Shown piece after piece: positions 12,355 to 22,349 of a stretch of 64,000 nucleotides of DNA. The stretch covers positions 12,787,321-12,851,320 of the forward strand of contig NC_134710.1 in assembly GCF_043290135.1 (NCBI RefSeq), given 5' to 3'. Positions within the stretch are counted from its first letter, which is position 1. Each line of letters opens with the position of its first letter. The notes under the pieces are model-generated. The model saw only the letters and a list, made by a program, of their open reading frames with translations. It was not told where the DNA came from and did not search any database. The DNA is from Rhipicephalus microplus. Its lineage: Eukaryota; Arthropoda; Arachnida; Ixodida; Ixodidae. The position numbers and the translations under genes were made by a program.

Positions 12355-12464
12355 TAAGAATTGGGAGACCTATAAGCTTCGCCTTTAAGCGTTGAACGCG
12401 ATAGCGAACTCCGGCTCCTGTAGTGCGCCATTCAACAACTAATGCACACGTATTAAATGTTTTG

Positions 12465-12465
<1 letters not shown>
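12355..12465 (+). repeat. Dispersed repeat, also at 59748-59835
   Basis: GGGAGACCTATAAGCTTCGCC, TTTAAGCGTTGAACGCGATAG and the following 60 bases match the 59748-59835 block (GGGGACCGTAAGGCTTCGCC, TTTAGGAATTGAACGCGATAG) with scattered differences. It lies directly upstream of the CA-rich microsatellite. No coding content; type unknown. Confidence 0.55.
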
Positions 12466-12496
<31 letters not shown>

Positions 12497-12611
12497 GCAC
12501 ACGCACACACGCACACGCACACACGCACACACGCACGCACGCACACACGCACACACGCACACGCACACACGCACACGCACACACGCACGCACACACACGC
12601 ACACACGCACG

Positions 12612-12658
<47 letters not shown>

Positions 12659-12729
12659 GCACGCACGCACACACGCATGCACGCACGCACGCACGCACGC
12701 ACACACGCACACACACGCACACACACGCG
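12465..12729. repeat. Compound (CA)n / (GCAC)n microsatellite
   Basis: About 265 bases of alternating CA dinucleotides interrupted by GCAC and CACG units, with one CTCGCAC interruption near 12648. Alternating purine-pyrimidine over this length can adopt Z-DNA in principle. All long open frames predicted across it are simple-repeat artefacts. Confidence 0.97.
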
Positions 12730-12979
12730 TGCGCCTGCGCGCGAGGAGAGAGAGCGAGAGCAAGCGCAACGGATTTAGAGTAATGGTACAGGTTTTAGAT
12801 CTATTTAACAGCCCTTTTATTACAAATTCATAGCTCGCTTGTTGTGGACGCTACTTGACATGAATGTCTTACAGGCACTCATTGATGAGCAAGACTGTGC
12901 GGTGTGGCGACTTCCCTCTGCTAGAACAGCGCTCTGCTGTAGTCGAGAGACGTTTTTCACAATTTCTCACAGATGGCAC

Positions 12980-13009
12980 ACAGACACACACACACGCGCG
13001 CGCGCGCGA
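12980..13009. repeat. Short (AC)n(GC)n tract
   Basis: CAGACACACACACACGCGCG followed by CGCGCG, a second small alternating purine-pyrimidine tract 250 bases after the main CA array. Confidence 0.85.
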
Positions 13010-13414
13010 ATGGTTTTTGATCTGAAGCAAGAGTCGCATGGCCTCCAAGATACGCGCCACGCGCCTAAACTATTGGAGGCCATAAAGAGCTTTACAGATG
13101 GCAGCACGTTATCTAGCGCTTGCTGTTCGCTTCATCAATGCCTCTGGAAAGGCATGATATGTTTTCCCCTAGATGGACATAGTTGTCCACTTTTAGAGCT
13201 GTTTGAAAGTTCTTGTGTGCTTTTAGCGGCGAAGGCTGCACTATCCCAGCCTTTTTCACGTATTTTGATGGTCTCCCACATTCGCTTACAATTGGCCGAA
13301 TGGGCTCGCTTTCGTCGTGACACCAGTCGAACAAAATGCGTTAAGGAGACTCCTTCCTCTAGATGACATTTATGTAGTGTTTTTTTTTTTTTTCCGAAGC
13401 AGCTGCAAGTAACA

Positions 13415-13600
13415 TCTTCGCTTTGTGGTAGGACACCTGCTTGCCACGCGAACGGCCCGGGGTTGATCCTCGATGGGACCGAAAATTTCATTCTTTATTG
13501 TATTTGCTTCGTTCTCGATTTTTTGTTCCCAACCAATGGTGCCGACGCCGACGGCGGAATTTCGGCGACACGAGCTCTCTGACGCTATCGGGTTAATACA
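13415..13600 (+). mobile_element. tRNA-derived SINE family B, copy 1
   Basis: The head GTGGTAGGACACCTGCTTGCC and a B-box-like CGGGGTTGATCC are followed by a body with GTTCTCGATTTTTTG, CCGACGCCGACGG and AATTTCGGCGACACGAGCT. It ends GACGCTATCGGGTTAA. The same order and ending (CGCTATCGCGTTAA) occur at 60099-60331, 61457-61703 and reversed at 61186-61345. Confidence 0.7.
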
Positions 13601-14829
13601 TCCCCTATATAAAGCATTCCACCGGCGAGAAGGACCGGACTGGCAACCAGCACTTTTCTCCTTTCTGGAGCGTGCCGACGGCGCGGAGTGTACTGTCTGG
13701 TGTTTGGATCAGTGGCGTTGTCGAACAATTTAGCAAGTTTTAAGCCGAACTGCGGACTTTTTTCTTTTTTGTAGCGATGTCAGCTAGTTAAAGGTAAACG
13801 GGAAGCCAACGTGTCTCTTTAGTTGTTCTAAAAAACACAGAAACAAAAGGAAACTCTGTACTAATATATGCAGCACACATCACCAAATGCTCAGCTTTTG
13901 CGGTTGCTTCACGGTACACATCGTTTGCGTTACGTGACAAGTTCTTTATCGGCAATTGCTGCAAAATACCCGGAATGCGCAGTGTTCCACTCGGCCTAAT
14001 AACAATTGGACGTGGTTAGATCGGCGACCAAACATGAGCGGTGATGTACAGCCATGCATATGGCCATTACAAAACATCTAAGCACCACTCATGTAGCCAC
14101 ACGTCATTTTCGCTTCGTAATATTATATTTAAGTATGATGGGTTTGGCCAAAACAATTAGCCCCGTAACCCAGCTCAGCATGGTGATCAATGCAGTTGAT
14201 GTGGCTGTATTAACACGGACAAAAACCCCTAACATTGCAGCGGGGTAACCGGCATGATACATTTAATTTGTTGGCCGCCCCGTGCTTGTGCAACCCGGAT
14301 ATTCACTGAATTTTACATGGCAATGACGTGGCGGAATCCTTGTCGTGAGTGTACAACTTACGTAAAATGGTGGTATGTATCGTGCCCACTGTGCGATATG
14401 AAATTCGAGTAGCAAAAAAGAAAAAAAATTGCACCAGAGGAGTTCTCTCAATTCGTGTTTGGAATAACTGTTTCAGGATGACATTTTTTTGTGTAGTTAA
14501 AAACCATGCGTGACAAGTCTTGCTGAAAGCAAAACAAATTTCAACCACGTTGTTGCGGTTGTCTATTGTTTTTACAAATGTCAAGTTCGCTCCTTAGCTT
14601 CGCGAATGACAACCGAGATTTCGCAAAAGCCGTACCATCTGGTCGACAAAATTATTTTTAAAAAGTAAACTCAAAACCGCTCTTGTGCCGATCGTAGGCT
14701 CGAGCCCGCCGGCTGCACTTGGTGCCTCATCGGCGGAGAAAACTTTAACCATCTTCACTTTATTGCCGCCTCAATCGAATCAAACGTCACTACTTTAAAA
14801 AGAAAAAAAATCACGGCATATCCATATAG

Positions 14830-15240
14830 TTATTAATGATGAGTGGGGTAAAGCGTCCATCCGTCCATCTGTTCGTGCATGCATCTATGCGTCCGATCAC
14901 GTTCGAGAATGCAGATGGCGCGCGGGTAACACCGACAAGACGCGAGCCAAGAAAGCCGAGCGCAAGCGTCTTCGACGCGCCCGTTGCTCTGCTCCGTCTA
15001 TGGCCCACCAACGATTTGCCACGTGTGGCGACTATCCAGGAGAGTCGACTGAGAGAGGCACTCGTTGGCAAAGTGCGCGCAGCAGCCAATCAGAGAGTAG
15101 TGGCAGAGTAACGCCATCTAGGAAATGAGACGAAAAATGGTTATCCATTTCTTTTGTCTCCTTTGCTTTCGAGTATGTTCTTTTCTCGGTTATGCGTGAC
15201 TTGTCACATGGTTAGGCTATAAGGAGCTTCACCCCTAAAT
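14830..15240 (+). repeat. Possible dispersed repeat with GTCCATCC start
   Basis: The block begins GTGGGGTAAAGCGTCCATCC and ends near TATAAGGAGCTTCACCCC. An open frame of about 90 codons runs through it on each strand (14811-15111), with basic, low-complexity composition that is not protein-like. I suspect a repeat but see only one copy here. Confidence 0.25.
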
Positions 15241-16054
15241 AGAAAAAAAAAAACGTACTGGCATGTAAATTGCAGCATCGATTTTTGTGCAGCACTGCCA
15301 GTTATAATTTCATCTACTCCAGTGGGCAATGAATGAGCGAGTAATAAGGGTTCAATAAATGTCCAGCGAGAGATAGACAACAGTTAGTGAGCAAGAAAGA
15401 AATGCCATGATCGACCAGAAATCGCAACTGCACGCTCACGCACGATCGCATGTACGGGTGGTAGTCGCTGTGACAGCACAAGCAAATCACGCGTGAAAAA
15501 ATAAACTTAAATGTTACAGTTCGGGAAAACATTTCATTGTATCTTCAAAAGGTATCAGCACTTGGTTGCCCTGCTTGAACTAGTAGAAATATTTTTACGT
15601 TTTTCCTACAGAATGGGTGCAAAAACGTACGACACCGACCACTTGCGACACGTTTGGGCCGTCGCACACAATATTTGACGCCGCACAGGTCAAAACCTCT
15701 CAGGAAATCTCACAGACTCATTTCCCATCGATATTGCACCATTTGAGAAGAAATTCAGGACGCGAAAAAAAAAAACCGAGTGGAAGTGCAACAGTACGAA
15801 TACCTTCCATAAAAACGCGGAGCTTCGCACAATTCTGGCATGCTCCAGGAAGTCGCCAGACCAGGTACGGCGTGTCCAGCTAGGCAATATGCCGGCTGCC
15901 ACGGTTAAAAAGTCTATGATTTCCTCGGCATTGTTGTTTATCAGTTAAAATTATTATTTTGCGAGACCTTGAATTTTCACACTTATTTCTATGATACGTA
16001 ACAGGGGTCTCCTTCTGACAGACCTGATACCTTCAGGTATGCGAGGGGTTATCG

Positions 16055-16280
16055 GTCAGCTGCCAGCTCATCATAAGATTACGTGCGGCGTTACGCCAAC
16101 AGGCAAAACTGGTGTTCCACACCCGCCGCAGTCTCTACTGGCGTCGAGGACTGACGTTCCCTTGTGAAACTGTACATATATATCCAATAAAAGTGGACGG
16201 AGGAATGACCGCCACCGTAGCTCAGCGGAGCATCGGACGCGTCAATCAAAGGTCACAGGTTTGATCCTTTCCGGTTACAA
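16055..16280 (+). mobile_element. Composite repeat with tRNA-like 3' part (family C), copy 1
   Basis: It shares with 44340-44585, in order: CAGCTGCCAGCT, a block with CGTTACGCCAACAGGC, CCACACCCGCCGC, an ATATATATCCAATAAAAG terminator-like motif, and a tRNA-like end with GTAGCTCAGCGGAGCATCGG and GGTCACAGGTTTGATCC. The AATAAA sits upstream of the tRNA-like part, so the repeat may be a solo-LTR-like piece joined to a SINE head, or a SINE whose head lies 3' in this orientation. Confidence 0.6.
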
Positions 16281-17224
16281 GCTTTCACTGTCGTCTGTCA
16301 GTTCTCCTTATTACTGTGTCTAAGAAAGAAAACGTGCCAGTAAATTTTTACGCTTTGCGTGGCAGAAGTGTAGAATTGCATCAGATATCAAAATATGTGA
16401 ATCGCGGAAGGAATGGCTGGTCTAAAGGCCAACCAGTTACAATCCGCACAGACATAGTTAATCGTAATTATCAGCAGCAATTCAAGAATTCAACATTGGT
16501 GCCGTTTACACTACCTCGAGGGCAAGACCAGCATTGTTCGGAAGGCATTCAAGCCAGGGCTGGCGTCTCTTTTCGAGCGACATGAGCTCTCCCATGCAGA
16601 AATTCAGGGCCCACTACCTCCTCTTTGTACTGTCAGCATTACGTCCAAAGGTTTTGGAAGTTTTGCATGACGACCCGATGGCTAGATACCTTGAACTGTC
16701 CAGAAATGTGTTATATACACACCATTATTCGAAGGCAGTCAATAATACATCTCAATAAAGAAAATGAGAAAGTGTGCCTTTTGAGAAGCTTTCAGTAATC
16801 AATAATATTTATTGAGTAACAACTATCTAAATATTCTGCAATCAGTCAGTTTCAATTCTTGCAAGAAACAAAATTAAATAATAGGCTCGAAATTCATGCC
16901 AAATTTTTTCATCAAATATCAATAATACTACTGAGGTTAATCCCGCAACGCAGCACGTTGAACGATCGTCGGACGTGGTAGCGCCTGCAGGAACGTATTC
17001 ATCATTACTCAGCACAATGAAGTTATATGACCGCTATTTGTCCACTCAGTGAGCCTGTACTAATGTGCACACTGCGTTTCAAACTGTTTGAAGAAACACA
17101 CCGCGCGTGATGCGCCTCTGTAGTTGATACGTACACACCATCGCTGAAGTGGTAGTCAGCAGGACTTCGGCAGTATATGAACCTACCTCGGCGATCGTTC
17201 CTGCAAATTGCTATGGAGCCACTG

Positions 17225-17970
17225 GGACTGTTCGCAACGTCGAATTCCGCAAGTAATTTAGTAGTAGTTACTACCGATTAAGTCACCCGCTACGCCAAAA
17301 CAATTAAGGGCCATGCTCAATTCAGTGCCGTAGCCGTGTTCCTTGCTTAGAACACCGTTTTGTCTCATGGCGTCCCAGAGGTCCTTATCACCGATACTGT
17401 GTACCTCACTTCCTGAGATACAGCAAGACAAGCAACGACCAGACCGCCCACAGACCAATGGCCACAGACTAAATAAGGCCATCACGTACATGCTGGCCAT
17501 GTACGTCGACGTCGAATACAAGACGTGAAATGTCATCCTTCCGTACCTAATCTTCGCTTTCAATACGGTCATGCAAGAAACGACGGAGATAGCGCCATAC
17601 AAGTTGGTCTACGGAAGGACAGCAGCGAAGCTCGACGGTATGCTGCGGACCATCACCAACGAGGAAAATTGCGACGTCGCTACCTACGTGCAGTGCACCG
17701 AAAAAAGCTCTACAGCTCGCCTGCCTGCGAATCAAGACCAGCAGAGGGTTGGCAGCAGTTACTGTGACATTCGACCACAGAGCATGGACTTCCAACCTCG
17801 CAACCGTGTCTTGGTCTGGACACGAATTCAATGAGGTGAGCAGAGCGGAAATTTTCTGCGGTGATACCTCGGACCCGATAAGATAATACGATGTTGTGGC
17901 GAACTGGATTACGAGGTCCTACTCGATGATGTAACGTCATCACAGTGGCAGCGCAGACGATTCGAAGTCA
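17225..17970 (+). pseudogene. Ty3/gypsy integrase remnant
   Basis: Plus-strand frames give, in order, a PQTNGHRLNKAI-like piece (17440-17490), the MYVDVEYKTWDVILPY segment (17500-17550), QETTEIAPYKLVYGR (17571-17620), and an integrase C-terminal region ending RYFG-like, DYEVL and DDVTSSQW (to about 17970). These are the end of the integrase core and the C-terminal domain of a gypsy polyprotein. At least three frameshifts and an upstream stop-rich stretch show it is dead. Neither LTR was identified. Confidence 0.7.
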
Positions 17971-18161
17971 TGAGGGCCGCCACGACGCCAATGTTTGTGT
18001 CGCTTCTTCCGTTTCTGGGCACGCATCCTTACCTGCTGGAGTACAACATTGCGACAATTATCAGTTGCGTCAGGTCTGCCGTACCTATCGATGTGGAGGG
18101 TTGCCGTGACGCGGGAGGACGTTCTCGACGAATATTGCCTTCAAGCAAGGCCCTATAGTTT

Positions 18162-18319
18162 TGTGGTTGACACTCGCGACGCGCTGAATTGCACACTAAA
18201 AAAAAGAGACACACAAAAGGCACAGGTAGGACACACACAATCGTTCATGTGTATCCTTCCTTTGCCTTCCCGTGTGTCTTTTCGTGTAGGATTCAGCGCG
18301 TCGCGAGTGTCAACCACGT
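18162..18319. repeat. 158-bp foldback hairpin with perfect 26-27 bp arms
   Basis: The left arm GTGGTTGACACTCGCGACGC plus GCTGAATT (18162-18189) is the exact reverse complement of 18293-18319 (ATTCAGCGCGTCGCGAGTGT plus CAACCAC). Inside, AGAGACACACAAAAGGCA is roughly complementary to TGCCTTCCCGTGTGTCTTTT. Perfect arms in otherwise diverged DNA point to a recently made inversion or a foldback element. Confidence 0.85.
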
Positions 18320-18386
18320 AAAACCAACATGCCCCTACACTGGCCTTCCTCTATAGTTTCGGCCTAGGTTTTTCGTAGACACTTGG

Positions 18387-18495
18387 GATGTAAAAACAGC
18401 GCAAAAATATAGACAAGGACAGAGGAAGAGACGACCCCACGCTGATTCTATTCCTCTGTCCTTGTCTATATTTTTTGCGCTGTTTTTACATCCAA
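18387..18495. repeat. Second foldback hairpin, about 41-bp arms
   Basis: GGATGTAAAAACAGCGCAAA and the following 20 bases to 18427 (AATATAGACAAGGACAGAGGA) are the reverse complement of 18454-18495, with one extra T in the A/T run. The loop is 26 bases (AGAGACGACCCCACGCTGAT region). It lies only 67 bases from the first hairpin. Confidence 0.85.
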
Positions 18496-19185
18496 AGCGT
18501 GAGCCACTAACTAGCCCAACTTTCGCTATTATTCCGTAGATAAACTACGACCCAACAGTTGTCAGATGTGGACGTCGGAAATGGTCCTAGCAAGTCCATC
18601 CCAACAGGAAGAGGAAGAAAGTTTAAGCGGAAAGACAGGGAGGTTAGCCAGTTCTTAAACCGGCTGGCTACCCTGTGCTGGAGAAAGGGGTGAGGGGAAT
18701 GAAATATGGTAAAAAGAAATGTTGCTAAGAGAGAGAGAAATTACAAAAAAAATTGCGTCAGAAGAAAGGCAACAGTTTATCCCAAACTCCTCGAAGGGTC
18801 AATAACGTGGTTTGCATCGCCTAGCATGCTTCGCTTTTCTTGACACCTCAACCATGCGACGGAGAAACGAATGCCTCTGAGGGTGATATTTCCCGTTGTA
18901 AACTCTCCAAGGGCACCCACTGCAGCTACAGTTACGAAGTACGGCATAATTTGTTTTGCCAGCATACGCGCCAGTAAGTCAATACGGGCACCTACGTAGC
19001 TTCGCACTCTTCGGGTGGTGATGAATTATAGCAGAGCTCTTTCAAATGGGGGGGCAGCGTTGAAGCGCTCACTTGTTAAGCAGCCCGCATGCTTTGACGC
19101 CTGATGTGACATCATTTCGTCTCTCTCTCTCCCATATCAATATCTCTATAGAGGCATTTTTCCAAAAGAGGTTTTAAACAGTGGC

Positions 19186-19245
19186 GTGGCCCTGTGGTAG
19201 AACACTTCACTGACACGTAGGCTGCCTGTATTCGATCTCTGAACT
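19186..19245 (+). mobile_element. tRNA-like SINE head
   Basis: GTGGCGTGGCCCTGTGGTAG and TGCCTGTATTCGATCTC resemble internal RNA polymerase III A and B boxes at normal spacing. The sequence resembles the head of family B (GCGTGGTCGTCTGGTAGGAC at 60099). The body downstream is not clearly shared. Confidence 0.5.
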
Positions 19246-19289
19246 TTATTTTTTGCATGCATTGGAATTTCTTTAAAACACTCTTTGTA

Positions 19290-21480
19290 ATATCATCTCA
19301 GAAGAAGAACGAGTATAATAGGTGGTATTGATAAATCAAAGTGGTGTTTATTATGTGATAGTGAAGAAAGAATTGTCGAGTGGGATGAGCATAGGAGACG
19401 TTGTCAACGCATCGCAATGCGTTTTTGTGTAGCACGAGGATTGTGTGCAGATTTGTCAGCGTTATTATTCCCCACACAAGTGTGCAAAAGCCACAGAGTG
19501 GTAGTCTAATGACTAAGGTACTCGGCTGCTGACACCCAGGTCGTGGAATTGAATTCTGGCTGCGGCGGCTGAAAAAGAAATGGCGGCACAATGATAGCGT
19601 CGCCGTAGCTGAAGACAGTGATCTTGCAAGATAGTCAATAGGAGCCGTCCTCGTCATGTCAGCAGAAAGGATGACACCTAGTGATTTATGCGTTTCTACT
19701 AGCCCAATTTGACACCCACCAAGACACAAGTCTGCTGGCAGGCGGACAAGTTTGCTTCTGGGCTTGAATAAGGTTGCTTTTGTTTTACCAGCATCGATTT
19801 CAAGGTAGTGTATTGCTCGACTACTGCGGTAGATATGAAAGTGATTTTTGAGACTTTGTAAAATCTTTATTTATATCATGGCGGTTACGAACAGTCTTGT
19901 GTCATATGCGTACATTACAATCAGAATGTCATTGTTTATTTTTGTCCAATCGTTTACCTTATACATTAAATCGTGAAATGGCCCCGTGACGCTTCCCTGT
20001 GTAACACCAGAGGTAATATTTTTAAAAGAGGACCGGCAGTTATTATTTGAAATGCACTGCTGACGATGACTGAAGTACTCATCAAGCAAGGAATGAGCTA
20101 CAGCATGTACGCCATAGCAATACAATTGCTTTAGTAGAGTATTGTGGTTTAGACAGAAAAAGAATTTTGTGCAGTCTATAAACACACCAAGAGTCGCTTG
20201 GTTTTTTTTCTCGACGTTATTAGGAATGATTCTTTTTAGTAAGGCTGTTTACGTCGAATTTCCCTTGTGAAACCCATGCTGACAATCGGAAATTATGTTG
20301 TGTTTCATGAAGAAGTTGTTTAAATGGTTAAGAATGACTTTTCCGAGACACTTAGAAAGTACAGGGAGTGTAGATAGGGGTCTATACTTGGTCACAAGAT
20401 TCGTTCCACCACCCTTATAAATAACAGTGACCGTGGCACATTTTATAGCACTTGTTAAACAACCAGGTTCTAATGCCAGATTAAATACGTGCATGAGAGG
20501 AAGGGAAATTACATCAATCACATACTTCACCAGTAAATCTGTACATCATCAACGTATACACAGCCCGACTGTCCTTTAGGTACATAATTAATTCACAAAT
20601 TTTGAGCAGAATTGTGGTCTTAAAAATACTTTATTGTAAGAATTTGTCAGGCCCACGTAATAAAAAATGTGATGGCTTCAACATATTTACAAAGTGGAAG
20701 TTGAAATGTTCGGCCAAAGCTGACCCAGATAGCCATTTGTTATCAATGGTTAGTTCTGATATTATATGTGTTTCCGCGTTTCGAGACTTCGTTGATAACT
20801 TTCTACGCTCTGCCGGTATGTTTATGCAATAAATCACGAAAATGGTTCCTGTAATACAACGCATTTGCTTTTTTTCTTCAAGTTTGACTTGTTTCGGTAC
20901 GTTTTAAAAGCTTCCAACTAGCAAGGATATCTCAATGACAAGACCTGTTTAGAAAGTTGATGTTTTTGTCGATCATTTTAATGTACTCCGGTCTAACCGA
21001 CGGTTTCCCAATGTTTTTTTTTTGTTTTTGAGGCATTTATATGGAAATGAAATGTTGGTTACTTGCGGATAAGAATTCTACATAGGCATCAGAAGGATTA
21101 GTTTTTGTGTATACTACAGACCAATCTGCTTTAATGATGCGCTCCTTAAATAAGTCCATATTTTGAGATGTCATGAACCTGTATCTTACAAACGGTTCAG
21201 GAACATCATCTTGCATTTTTGGGCTTGAATATGTAAGAACAATAGGATGGTGATCACTTACGTCTGCGGTTATTGTACTCACACAGTGAACACAAATGTC
21301 TAAATTTACTATGAAGTTATCGAGCCCAGATTGGCTATGTTCTGTTATGCCCGTTGGTAAGGCAGCGACTGTTTAGAGACCACTAGCTCGGATCCTACTT
21401 AGCCTTTCAAGGGAATGCTTATTTGCATTTAGGAAGTTTATGTTGAAGTCACATCCAAAAAGCATGTCGTACTCCAATGA
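19290..21480 (-). pseudogene. Broken LINE: endonuclease and reverse transcriptase (CR1/jockey-like)
   Basis: Read on the minus strand from 21480, the frames encode an endonuclease piece with LFGCDFNINFLN (a GDFN-type box with G-C-D) and DVSDHHPIVLTY. They continue to a reverse-transcriptase finger with YRPLSTLPVLSKCLGKVI (20530-20249), a palm piece with GVTQGSVTGP and a Y-A-Y-D-T-R version of the FADDT box (20185-19871), and the C-terminal HKNALRCVDNV segment (19730-19298). Several frameshifts and the altered catalytic box make it non-functional. A SINE interrupts it at 19491-19590. Its 5' border lies about 18 bases from the exchanger exon at 21499. Confidence 0.75.
19491..19590 (+). mobile_element. 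Ruka-like SINE head, copy 3 (fragment inside LINE)
   Basis: CCACAGAGTGGTAGTCTAATG, ACTAAGGTACTCGGCTGCTGA and GCTGCGGCGGCTGAAAAAG match the first 95 bases of the SINE family. The body is missing. It interrupts the older minus-strand LINE, so it inserted later. Confidence 0.7.
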
Positions 21481-21498
21481 TTATATTCATGCTTACAG

Positions 21499-21585
21499 GG
21501 AGAAATGGGCGTAAGCACGGCACTGGGCTCTGCTGTGCTGAACGCCGCAGGCGTCGTCAGTGTGAGTGCACTTTTTGCTGGAAAG
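21499..21585 (+). CDS. NCKX-like (SLC24) exon: alpha-1 repeat, second part
   Basis: The acceptor is TTCATGCTTACAG (ending 21498) and the donor is AAG|GTAAGTTTT. The exon is 29 codons, phase 0 at both ends. It reads G-E-M-G-V-S-T-A-L, then G-S-A-V-L-N, then a hydrophobic stretch ending L-F-A-G-K. The G-x-x-G-V-x-T-x-x-G-S-A-V-x-N pattern is the second helix of the alpha-1 repeat in SLC24 exchangers. The N of GSAVxN is kept, while the following helix is poorer in large residues than usual. Joined to 6495-6595 it completes the repeat; joined to 48404 it runs on without a frame break. Confidence 0.85.
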
Positions 21586-21836
21586 GTAAGTTTTGACAGT
21601 ATACGTCATCTGTTCCTGCACACAATTTGCTAAAGTGTGGCGCGGGTAATAAATACCTTTGTGCGATGAATGTGCAAGAATGAAACGAAACAATGCCTGT
21701 CGAAGCATGGGGTGTAACTGGGGCGGCCGAGGAAGTTGTTTTTACTTTCTTGTCGAGTTAATTCTGGATGACAAGCAAGATCTACTTTAACATTCATATC
21801 TCAAAATCAAAAATTGGCCAACCTGATTATAAATAA

Positions 21837-22349
<513 letters not shown>

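Larger units (their letters stand above)
6596..21498 (+). other. Exchanger intron between alpha-1 exon parts (14.9 kb)
   Basis: Besides the repeats listed separately (SINEs, CA microsatellite, gypsy integrase remnant, hairpins, LINE) I see no exon. The stretches 7580-8200, 8600-10190, 10330-12100, 13740-14800, 15120-16050 and 16280-17220 contain only short open frames. These lack plausible codon bias or splice context. Confidence 0.5.

Noticed and set aside
12423..12833. Open frames of up to 148 codons across the CA repeat on both strands
   Set aside because: The translations are pure dipeptide repeats (His-Thr, Cys-Val) from the microsatellite.
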